In this document: piece after piece, positions 17,503-24,571 of the stretch
Position numbering within the stretch: position 1 is the stretch's first letter
Layout of the letters: the number at the start of each line of letters is the position of its first letter
From: Acidobacteriota bacterium
GTDB taxonomy: Bacteria; Acidobacteriota; Vicinamibacteria; Vicinamibacterales; 2-12-FULL-66-21
NCBI GenBank assembly: GCA_003222675.1
Contig: QHWT01000039.1
Coordinates: 1 to 62,091, forward strand
Direction: 5' to 3'
DNA length: 62,091 nucleotides
Translations under genes and position numbers: made by a program
The notes under the pieces: model-generated
Told to the model about the DNA's origin: nothing
Database searches by the model: none
Seen by the model: the letters and a program-made list of their open reading frames with translations, nothing else

Positions 17503-18606
17503 ATGACCGAGCAGACACTCAACGGCTCAGACGTTCGCTATCGCGCGCCCTATCTGGAATGGGCGAAGACACGCCCGTCGGCGGAGTTCGATCTCGCCGG
17601 CAGCAATATCCTGCCGTGTTCGCTCGACGACCTGCCTGGCGGTCGTGAGGCGATCGCGCTCTGGGGGGCGAACGACAACGGCTATGCGCCGTTGATGGAG
17701 GCGATCGCCGCACGCTATGGAGCGCAGGCGTCGCAGGTCACGACCGCGAGCGGCACAAGCGGCGCGAACTTCCTCGTGTATGCAGCGCTGCTCTCTCCTG
17801 GCGATGCAGTGCTCGTCGAGCGGCCCGGGTACGATCCCCTCCTGGGCGCGGCGCGCATGTTCGGCGCCGCCACGATCCGCTTCGATCGAACATTCGAGAG
17901 TGGCTTCGCGCTCGATCCAGACCGGGTCCGTCGCGCGATCAGCCCGCGGACGAAGCTGATCGTCGTGACGCATCCGCACAATCCCGGTGGCGTTGCCGCC
18001 GACGCGGGCGCACTGCACGAGATCGGTCGCCTGGCGGAGCAGCACGCCGCGCACGTCCTTGTAGACGAGGTGTATCTCGACGCCACGCCGCTGGCCTCGT
18101 CCCGAGGCGCCATTCGCGGCGACGTGTTCCTGAGGACGAGCAGCCTGACGAAGTCGTATGGCCTCTCGAGCCTGCGCTGCGGATGGGTGATCGCGTCAGA
18201 GGCGCTGACGTATCGTCTGCGTCGGGCGCGCGATATCGTCGATGGCACCGGGTCAATCGTCGCCGAGCGGCTGGGGGCGCTGGCGTTCCAGCATCTCGAT
18301 CGTCTCAACGCGCGCGCACATCAGATCCTTCGGACCAATGCGCACCTCGTCGGCGAGTTCCTCGCGTCGCGCCGCGATCTTGAATGGGTACCCTCTGTCG
18401 GCACGGTTGTCTTTCCTCGCATTCGCGGCGTCAACGATGCGTCCGCATTCGCGGAACGGCTGATGAACGACACGCGCACGGCGGTCGTGCCCGGTCGCTT
18501 CTTCGAGGCGCCCGCGCATTTCCGTCTGGGATATGGAGGGGACACGGAGAAGCTGCGCGGCGGCTTGGAACGACTCGCCGGGGCGCTGGATGCGGGCGGC
18601 CGTTAG
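17503..18606 (+). CDS. PLP-dependent aminotransferase, class I/II
   Basis: A 367-residue fold-type I enzyme. The PLP-anchoring Lys is in SSLTKSYGLSSLRCGW (about 217), with the aromatic Tyr/Asp pair of HVLVDEVYLD and the Asn-Pro of THPHNPGG. It starts 64 bp after the amino-acid permease, which suggests a role in amino-acid use, but the donor and acceptor cannot be told from sequence. It lacks the C-terminal Arg-rich tail of classical AspC, so I leave the symbol empty. Confidence 0.87.
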   Translation: MTEQTLNGSDVRYRAPYLEWAKTRPSAEFDLAGSNILPCSLDDLPGGREAIALWGANDNGYAPLMEAIAARYGAQASQVTTASGTSGANFLVYAALLSPGDAVLVERPGYDPLLGAARMFGAATIRFDRTFESGFALDPDRVRRAISPRTKLIVVTHPHNPGGVAADAGALHEIGRLAEQHAAHVLVDEVYLDATPLASSRGAIRGDVFLRTSSLTKSYGLSSLRCGWVIASEALTYRLRRARDIVDGTGSIVAERLGALAFQHLDRLNARAHQILRTNAHLVGEFLASRRDLEWVPSVGTVVFPRIRGVNDASAFAERLMNDTRTAVVPGRFFEAPAHFRLGYGGDTEKLRGGLERLAGALDAGGR

Positions 18607-18632
18607 CCGGCAGACGCGGTGGTACGGAGAAG

Positions 18633-18815
18633 ACGATCTCACGCATGGAAACGGCAGGAGGCGCGGAGCGCGCAGAAGGCTGCGGCGCCCACGTTCGCCG
18701 GACCGGCCTTACTGCGACATGCGGCCGGTCTTTAGAAGTCGAACGTGTGTGAAGCGCAGCGCTTCTTCAATGTCTTCTCCTCATCTCTGCGTCTCGGCGG
18801 TCTCTGCGTGAATCG
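18633..18815. repeat. imperfect palindrome of the CTCACGCAGAGGCGCAGAG family
   Basis: Left arm 18633-18666 and right arm 18784-18815 are degenerate inverted copies, about 117 bp apart, filling the 234-bp gap between two convergent genes. A better-preserved pair of the same family is at 32325-32498. Nothing else is seen in this gap. Confidence 0.6.
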
Positions 18816-18840
18816 TACGTGACAGGCGTACTCTCCCCTT

Positions 18841-19797
18841 TCAGATCACCACGCTCTCTCCAAAATCCAGCACGGTGAACTCCTCGTCAGAAATCCTGCG
18901 CTCCTCTAGCGCGCGATCGAGCGCGAGCAGGGGCTCATCTATCGCTTCGTCCGTCAGTTGGAACGTACCGAAGTGCATGCCGATACTGACGCGCGGCGCA
19001 ACGTCGACATGCGCCTCGATGGCTTCGGTGGGATTCATGTGCACGGGACGCATGAACCAGCGCGGCTCGTAGGCGCCGATTGGGAGCAACGCGACGTCAA
19101 TTGACGGGCAGCGCCGGCCGATCTCCTTGAAATGCGGGCCGTACCCCGAGTCGCCGGCAAAGTAGATCGTTTCGGCCGCGCTGTGCAGAACGAAACCGCA
19201 CCACAGCGTGCGGTTGCGATCGAACGGCGTCCGAGCGGAGAAATGCTGCGCCGGCACGCAGGTGACGCGACGTCCTCCTCCAAGATCCGCTTCCTGCCAC
19301 CAATCGAGCTCGATGACGTTCTCCAGCGTCAGCGCGCGCAAGTAGGAGCCAAGACCGAGCGCGGTCACAAACTGCGGCTCCGCGCCGTGCGCGCACCGGC
19401 GGAGCGACGACGGCTGCAGGTGATCGTAATGATTGTGGCTGACCAGAACGATGTCGGGCAGCGGGAGATCGTCGAGCGGAACGGCGGGCGGCCGTACCCG
19501 GCGCGGCCCGATACGGCCGAAGGGCCCCGCATGCGTGGTGAATACAGGGTCGGTCAAGATCACCGTGTCGGCCGTGCGGACCAGGAACGTCGAGTGGCCG
19601 ATGAAAGTGACCGCCACGCGGCCGCGATCAACCGACGCGGGGGGCGGAGGATAGCACGCGAGTGGCACCTCCTCGGGCCATGGCGCCTTGTCGCGCGTGC
19701 GCTGCCAGGTGATCACGTCGGCGATCGATCGGTCGTCGTCAGTGTGGGGATTGAAGAACCGTTCGCCGTCGCAATGATCGGAGATAGGAAAGGTCAC
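18841..19797 (-). CDS. MBL-fold metal-dependent hydrolase, NAPE-PLD/UlaG type
   Basis: A 318-residue metallo-beta-lactamase-fold protein. The metal motif is SHNHYDHL (His121, His123, Asp125, His126), preceded by FIGHSTFLV and ILTDPVF, which is the pattern of the RomA/NAPE-PLD-like phosphodiesterase group. Later ligands are in FAGDSGYG and GMHFGTF. It starts with GTG overlapping the stop of the DUF481 gene (GTGA). The true substrate is unknown; a phospholipid is plausible because its partner is an outer-membrane protein. Confidence 0.85.
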   Translation of the reverse strand: MTFPISDHCDGERFFNPHTDDDRSIADVITWQRTRDKAPWPEEVPLACYPPPPASVDRGRVAVTFIGHSTFLVRTADTVILTDPVFTTHAGPFGRIGPRRVRPPAVPLDDLPLPDIVLVSHNHYDHLQPSSLRRCAHGAEPQFVTALGLGSYLRALTLENVIELDWWQEADLGGGRRVTCVPAQHFSARTPFDRNRTLWCGFVLHSAAETIYFAGDSGYGPHFKEIGRRCPSIDVALLPIGAYEPRWFMRPVHMNPTEAIEAHVDVAPRVSIGMHFGTFQLTDEAIDEPLLALDRALEERRISDEEFTVLDFGESVVI

Positions 19798-20576
19798 TCC
19801 TGGAATTTGTACACCAGCGCCGTCAGCAGCGCGACATCGTTGCTCTTGACGGTGATGGTCGGCGGCCGTGTGGCGTAGGTATCGAGCAGTTCGACCTTCA
19901 ACTGCGTTCGCGTCGTGAGCGCGGCCGCGACACCCGCGGTGAACGTGTAGAGCGCGTCGCCGAAGTCGTCCGCCTTCCACAGCGCGTTGGACGCCTGCGT
20001 AATCGCCGCCGTGGTGGACAGCTTGTGCTCGAACTTGTCGGATCCGGTGAAGACCGGCGACGTGCGTCGATCGAGGCCCGGGTTCTTCTCCCACTTGATC
20101 CCCACGCCGCCATCGACCGACAGCGTCGTCATGGGCGCGGTGACGAGCTTGTAGCCGATGCCGACGCTGGGCGCGAAGAGGTAATCGATCTGCTTGAACT
20201 GGTCTTCGAGGAACTGAAGCTGACCGAACGCATAGACGCGCTTGGTGAGCGTCCGCTCGTTGCGACCCTCGAGAAGCAGGCGATCGACCGCGACCTTGCC
20301 GTTGTTGTCGCCGCGCAGATACAGTTCCTTGAACTTCCAGACACTGCCTGTCTTCGGATCGTCCGTGGCTTCGAAGGAGAGGTTGAGGTTGGTGGTCGCG
20401 GTGTTGCCGCGGTTGAGCGCCAGGCCAAAGCCCACGCTGCCCGACCATCCGGGAGGCGGCTCTGGCGGCGCCGCTGGTGGCGGCGGTGTCTGCGCGCGCG
20501 CCAGCCCCACGGTCGCCATCCATGTGCTCATCACTAGAAATCCCACGCGGCCAGCCGTGCCCGTCGCTCCCTTCAT
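19794..20576 (-). CDS. DUF481 outer-membrane beta-barrel protein (YdiY-like)
   Basis: A 260-residue protein with a signal peptide ending in ARAQ, a proline-rich stretch, then repeated amphipathic strands typical of the DUF481 'salt-induced outer membrane protein' family (SVGFGLALNRGNTATTNLNL, ending in aromatic LVYKFQE). Ribosome site CAGGAG is about nine bases before the ATG. It leads the operon with the MBL hydrolase. Confidence 0.8.
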   Translation of the reverse strand: MKGATGTAGRVGFLVMSTWMATVGLARAQTPPPPAAPPEPPPGWSGSVGFGLALNRGNTATTNLNLSFEATDDPKTGSVWKFKELYLRGDNNGKVAVDRLLLEGRNERTLTKRVYAFGQLQFLEDQFKQIDYLFAPSVGIGYKLVTAPMTTLSVDGGVGIKWEKNPGLDRRTSPVFTGSDKFEHKLSTTAAITQASNALWKADDFGDALYTFTAGVAAALTTRTQLKVELLDTYATRPPTITVKSNDVALLTALVYKFQE

Positions 20577-20642
20577 GATTCGCCGCTCCTGTCCGGTGCC
20601 GCACGCTTGCACGAACCGCGCCGTGGTACACTCCCCGCCTCC

Positions 20643-21392
20643 ATGACAGCCGGGCATCCCGACGCGTTTCCGTTGACGCGCCACTCCGTTGTCCGTGCGA
20701 TCGCCAGCGCGGATCCCGAGGCGCGCGCGCAAGCCTACGACGCGATCATCCGCAGTTACTGGCGGCCCGTCTATGCGTACATCCGCATGCGTTGGCGCCG
20801 CGATCCGGCCGACGCGCAGGATCTGACGCAGGAGTTCTTCACGCGCGCGTTCGAGAAGGAGTACCTGGCGCGGTACGACGCATCGAAGGCACGATTCCGC
20901 ACGTTCGTTCGAACGTGCCTCGAGGCGTTCCTTTCCAAGGATTACGACGCGGCGCACCGGCGGAAGCGCGGCGGTGGCGCGCGGATCGAGTCGCTCGACT
21001 TCGCGCGCGCGGATGCGGACCTCGCCGCCCACCTACGCAGCGACGCGGGGGATCCGGAGTCGTGGTTCCGTCGCGAATGGACGCGCGCGCTCTTTGCCGA
21101 TGCGGTGGCGCGGCTGCACGCCGAGTGTGACGCGGCGGGGCGTCCGCAGGCGTTCGAGGCGTTCGTGCGATATGACATCGATGGTCCGGATGCGCCGGTG
21201 CGTCCGACATACGCAGCGCTCGCGCGCGACCTCGGCATGTCGGTGACGGACGTCACCAATCAGCTCGCGTGGGCGCGCCGGACCTTTCGAGCGGGTGTGC
21301 TCGATGCGATTCGCGCCTTCTGCGCGACTGACGAAGAGTTCCGCGCCGAAGCGCGTGACCTGCTCGGGGCGACGCCGGAGGACGCGCGGTGA
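20643..21392 (+). CDS. ECF-like RNA polymerase sigma factor
   Basis: A 249-residue protein with a region-2 core (AYIRMRWRRDPADAQDLTQE, FFTRAFEKEYL) and a region-4 helix-turn-helix near the C-terminus (YAALARDLGMSVTDVTNQLA). The stretch between is longer than in classic ECF factors. The stop overlaps the kinase start (GTGA). In such pairs the sigma factor is thought to be controlled by phosphorylation rather than by an anti-sigma factor. TACACT ten bases before the ATG could be its -10 box. Confidence 0.85.
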   Translation: MTAGHPDAFPLTRHSVVRAIASADPEARAQAYDAIIRSYWRPVYAYIRMRWRRDPADAQDLTQEFFTRAFEKEYLARYDASKARFRTFVRTCLEAFLSKDYDAAHRRKRGGGARIESLDFARADADLAAHLRSDAGDPESWFRREWTRALFADAVARLHAECDAAGRPQAFEAFVRYDIDGPDAPVRPTYAALARDLGMSVTDVTNQLAWARRTFRAGVLDAIRAFCATDEEFRAEARDLLGATPEDAR

Positions 21393-22324
21393 CCTGGCTC
21401 TCCGATCGCGCGCTTGGGCACCTCAAGTCGATGGCCGACCTGCCGGACTTCTCGGCGACGCGGTACGACATCGAGGAGGAGATCGGACGCGGCGGGATGG
21501 GGATAGTGTTTCGCGGTCGCGATCGCGAGCTCGCGCGCGAAGTCGCCGTCAAGGTGACGACATGGCCCGGCGCAGACGTCGATCGCCTGCGCGACGAAGC
21601 GCGCGTCCTCGCCGCGCTGGAGCATCCAGGCATCGTGGCGGTCCATGACGCGGGCCGCTTGCCTGACGGGCGCGCCTATTACGTCATGGCAATCGTGCGC
21701 GGCGAGCGCTTCGATGAGCGCGCGGCGCGCGTCACGCTGGCGGATCGGCTCCGGTTGTTCGACCGCGTTTGCGATACGGTCGCGTTCGCGCACGCTCGCG
21801 GGATTCTCCATCTCGATCTCAAACCCGCCAACATCATGGTGGGGCCTTATGGCGACGTCCGCGTCCTCGATTGGGGCCTCGCCCGTCTGGGGTCAGACCC
21901 CGGTCGTCCGATTACACACATGGCGGGGACGGAGGGGTACATGGCTCCCGAACAGGCGCGCGGGATCGTGGACGAGCGATCGGATGTTTACGCGCTCGGC
22001 GCGATCCTCCGCGGCCTGGTCGCGGCGGAATCCGCCCTACCTTCGCGCGACCGCGGCTCGGGCGTCCCCGCGACAGGCCGGCCCCTGCGCCCGCTGCACT
22101 CGATCGTGATGCGCGCGATGGCGGAAGACCCCACCAACCGATATGCCGACGTCGCATCACTCGCCGCTGACGTGCGACGGTTTGTCGACGGCCACGCCGT
22201 CGACGCGTATCGTGAGCCCGCCCTCGAACGGATCGCGCGTGTCGGGCGGACATATCGCACGGCGATCGCGCTGGTCTTCGCGTACCTCGCGATGCGGATC
22301 GTTCTGATCTTCTGGGGACGGTGA
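21389..22324 (+). CDS. Ser/Thr protein kinase with C-terminal membrane anchor
   Basis: A 311-residue Hanks-type kinase. Glycine loop GRGGMG (33-38), VAVKV with the ATP Lys (about 55), catalytic loop HLDLKPANIMV (about 141), DWG in place of DFG (about 161), and the activation segment GTEGYMAPEQA. One membrane helix ends the protein (about 293-309), and there is no extracellular sensor domain, so the signal input must come from a partner. It is translationally coupled to the sigma factor. Confidence 0.9.
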   Translation: MTWLSDRALGHLKSMADLPDFSATRYDIEEEIGRGGMGIVFRGRDRELAREVAVKVTTWPGADVDRLRDEARVLAALEHPGIVAVHDAGRLPDGRAYYVMAIVRGERFDERAARVTLADRLRLFDRVCDTVAFAHARGILHLDLKPANIMVGPYGDVRVLDWGLARLGSDPGRPITHMAGTEGYMAPEQARGIVDERSDVYALGAILRGLVAAESALPSRDRGSGVPATGRPLRPLHSIVMRAMAEDPTNRYADVASLAADVRRFVDGHAVDAYREPALERIARVGRTYRTAIALVFAYLAMRIVLIFWGR

Positions 22325-22394
22325 GCAGACTGACAGCTCGTCAATGCCGTAAAGGATTCAGCGGCGACCTGTAATAGAGAGTGTGGAGGGCTTC

Positions 22395-22784
22395 GTGAGC
22401 AAACCCGTACTCGGCCTCGTCCTCGGCGGCGTACTTGGGGTTTTCGACGGACTATCGGCGCTGGTTTCCGCCCCGAATGATCCCGCCGTCCGCGCGGGCA
22501 TCGTCGGAATCGTCATCGGCTCGACGATGAAGGGAGTCCTCACCGGGCTCATCATCGGCTGGTTCGCAAAGCGGACGCAGTCGCTGGCGTCGGGAATCGC
22601 GTTCGGCCTCCTCGTCGGCGTGGCGCTGGCCGCGTGCGTGTCGCTGATGCAAAAGATGTCGGGACAGCCCGCGTATTACTGGCAGATCATGCTGCCCGGA
22701 GGCATCCTCGGCATAATCGTCGGCTATGCAACGTTCACCTACGGCGCACCAGCGCCGCGCCTCACGCGGACCGCGCAATCCTAA
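22395..22784 (+). CDS. small four-helix membrane protein
   Basis: About 129 residues with four Gly-rich hydrophobic segments (starting SKPVLGLVLGGVLGVF). I do not recognise a named family. GGAGGG ends four bases before the GTG at 22395; a GTG at 22383 is an alternative. The stop codon TAA overlaps the first bases of the palindrome that follows. Confidence 0.7.
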   Translation: MSKPVLGLVLGGVLGVFDGLSALVSAPNDPAVRAGIVGIVIGSTMKGVLTGLIIGWFAKRTQSLASGIAFGLLVGVALAACVSLMQKMSGQPAYYWQIMLPGGILGIIVGYATFTYGAPAPRLTRTAQS

Positions 22785-22868
22785 CCACGGATCTCACGGA
22801 TCTCACGGATCTCACGGATCTTACGGATCTTACCGATCAGATACCGTGGCTTCCGTGTAATCCGTGGT
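22783..22868. repeat. CACGGATCT palindrome anchored on the plus-strand stop codon
   Basis: Six degenerate 9-bp units (22783-22837) followed by an opposing arm. AACCACGGAT (22783-22792) pairs with ATCCGTGGTT at 22859-22868, with CACGGA/TCCGTG inside. The family recurs at 47211-47255. Confidence 0.85.
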
Positions 22869-22895
22869 TGAGGTCACGCGCGAAAGAACGTCTAC

Positions 22896-22970
22896 GGGTT
22901 CTCAGGTTCTGCAGGTTCTCAGATTCATAGGTTCGATCGCCGCCGCGGAGAACCCGAGAACCGGAGAACC
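22896..22970. repeat. GGTTCTC palindrome anchored on the minus-strand stop codon
   Basis: Three or four GGTTCT(C) units (22898-22920) face GAGAACC units (22949-22970). The right edge is four bases from the stop codon of the DUF4142 gene. Together with the preceding palindrome, each of the two convergent genes has its own hairpin. Confidence 0.8.
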
Positions 22971-22974
22971 GGCG

Positions 22975-23634
22975 TTACTGCCCCGTCTTCTTCGGCGTAG
23001 GGCTCTTCTTGCCCGGCGCAGCGGCGCCGCCAACCTTCGCGTTGGTGTCCTTCGCCATCTTCATGTGATCCTCAAGCGTCGGCAGCGTCTTGCCGGCCCA
23101 CGCCTTCAGATCCGGATCCTTCGCGGCGGTCGACTGACGTTTGAACGCCGCGACATCATGCGTATGATCGGCCACCATCAAGCGCATATACGCCTTGTCG
23201 AACGCATCGCCCGACAGTTTCGCGAGGCGATCGCGTTCGGCCTTGTGCTTCGCGTCGAGCTCTGTCGGAAGGGTCACGTTCTTCTGCTGCGCCCAGTTTT
23301 TCAGCTCGTCGTTTGCCTTGCCGTGATCCGTCGCCATGCGATCGCCGAAGGATTTCACATCAGCGTTGGAAGCTTTTTCCTTCGCAAGATTGCCGAGCTC
23401 CACCTCGGCCATCCCACCGATGGCGGCTTCGTGTACGAAGTTATGATCGGCGGGCGCCAGCGTTCCGGTCGTGCCCGCCGTCTTCTGGCCCGCAGGCTTC
23501 TGGCCCGTCGTCTTCGGACTCGTCGTCTTCGGCCTCGGCTGCTGCGGCTTCGTCTGGTCTGGCGTCGACTGCGCCATCGCAGACACCGAGCCGAGCGCGC
23601 CGGCCAAGATCGCGATTCCCAGTACTTTCCTCAT
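22975..23634 (-). CDS. DUF4142 periplasmic helical protein
   Basis: A 219-residue exported protein: signal peptide to about residue 21, a Lys/Thr/Pro-rich linker, then the DUF4142 helical bundle (HNFVHEAAIGGMAEVELGNL, FGDRMATDHGKANDELKN, HTHDVAAFKRQS). This ferritin-like-looking family is linked with envelope stress in other bacteria; its function is not established. GGAGG lies well spaced before the ATG. Confidence 0.88.
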   Translation of the reverse strand: MRKVLGIAILAGALGSVSAMAQSTPDQTKPQQPRPKTTSPKTTGQKPAGQKTAGTTGTLAPADHNFVHEAAIGGMAEVELGNLAKEKASNADVKSFGDRMATDHGKANDELKNWAQQKNVTLPTELDAKHKAERDRLAKLSGDAFDKAYMRLMVADHTHDVAAFKRQSTAAKDPDLKAWAGKTLPTLEDHMKMAKDTNAKVGGAAAPGKKSPTPKKTGQ

Positions 23635-23838
23635 CTGTGTCCTCCACTCTCTGTTGAGACGGATAAAAAGCGGACGTCGCGCCGCCTGAAAGAAGTTCAA
23701 TCTGAATCCGTGCAACGGTGATGCCCGGCAAGCATTGGAACGCGCGTCGGACACCGAGACTTCGGCAGGAGCTACCCTCAACGCTCAATCGGGCGGCATT
23801 CTTGTTGCGTTCTCCACAAGTAGTGGAGGGAAGCGGAG

Positions 23839-24372
23839 ATGCGGAATGGCAGCTCAACGGAGAATCACGCGCTCGCGAAAAACGTCGTCGCAGGCGTGAT
23901 CGGCGGACTGGTGGCGTCGTGGACGATGGAATATTTTCAACGCGCGCTCGGCCGGATCAGCGAGGACATGGGTGGCGCCGAGGGAGGTGGCGGCCAGCAG
24001 CATCGCAAACCGCAGTCCGAGCCGGCCACCTATAAGGCTGCCGACGCAGTTGCCGAAGCGGTCACAGGTGAGGAAGTTCCGCGCGAGTACAAGCCAGCTG
24101 CCGGCGCGCTCGTGCACTATGCATTTGGCGGCGCGGTCGGGGCGATCTACGGCGCGGCGGCGGCGCGCACGCCGGACGTCACGGCCTGGGGAGGTCTTCC
24201 GTTCGGCGCTACCGTGTGGCTGATCGCCGACGAGATGGGCGTGCCCCTCGCCGGTTTATCGAAAGCGTCGGCCGGATATCCCTTATCGAGTCACGTGTCC
24301 GCGTTTGCGACCCATCTTGTGTACGGCGCGACAACGGAGTGTATCCGCCGGACGATGATGCGGATCGTCTAG
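23839..24372 (+). CDS. DUF1440-family membrane protein
   Basis: A 177-residue protein with an N-terminal hydrophobic segment (VVAGVIGGLVASWTMEYF), a hydrophilic loop, and further helices carrying HYAFGGAVGAIYG and FGATVWLIADE. This matches the DUF1440/YagU type. Ribosome site GGAGGG/GGAG precedes the ATG. The 204-bp divergent gap to DUF4142 shows no repeat. Confidence 0.75.
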   Translation: MRNGSSTENHALAKNVVAGVIGGLVASWTMEYFQRALGRISEDMGGAEGGGGQQHRKPQSEPATYKAADAVAEAVTGEEVPREYKPAAGALVHYAFGGAVGAIYGAAAARTPDVTAWGGLPFGATVWLIADEMGVPLAGLSKASAGYPLSSHVSAFATHLVYGATTECIRRTMMRIV

Positions 24373-24470
24373 TAGCGGCTCAAGGCTCACGAACGATCGC
24401 TGAAACACCGAAGAACCGGATCCCTCGAGTTATCGGGTTCGACACCCTGATAGGCATATCCGCCACACCG

Positions 24471-24497
24471 CAGCCGTCCTGCCACGGCGGACGGCTG
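24471..24497 (+). terminator. hairpin after the DUF1440 gene
   Basis: Perfect 9-bp stem CAGCCGTCC (24471-24479) with GGACGGCTG (24489-24497) and a 9-base loop. No T-tract follows, so its role as an intrinsic terminator is uncertain. Confidence 0.45.
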
Positions 24498-24571
24498 CCT
24501 ACTCGCGTTCAACCAACGAGAAGTCAACAACTTACCGTCATTTTCCCTCCGCGCGTGTGGCCGGATTCTTG

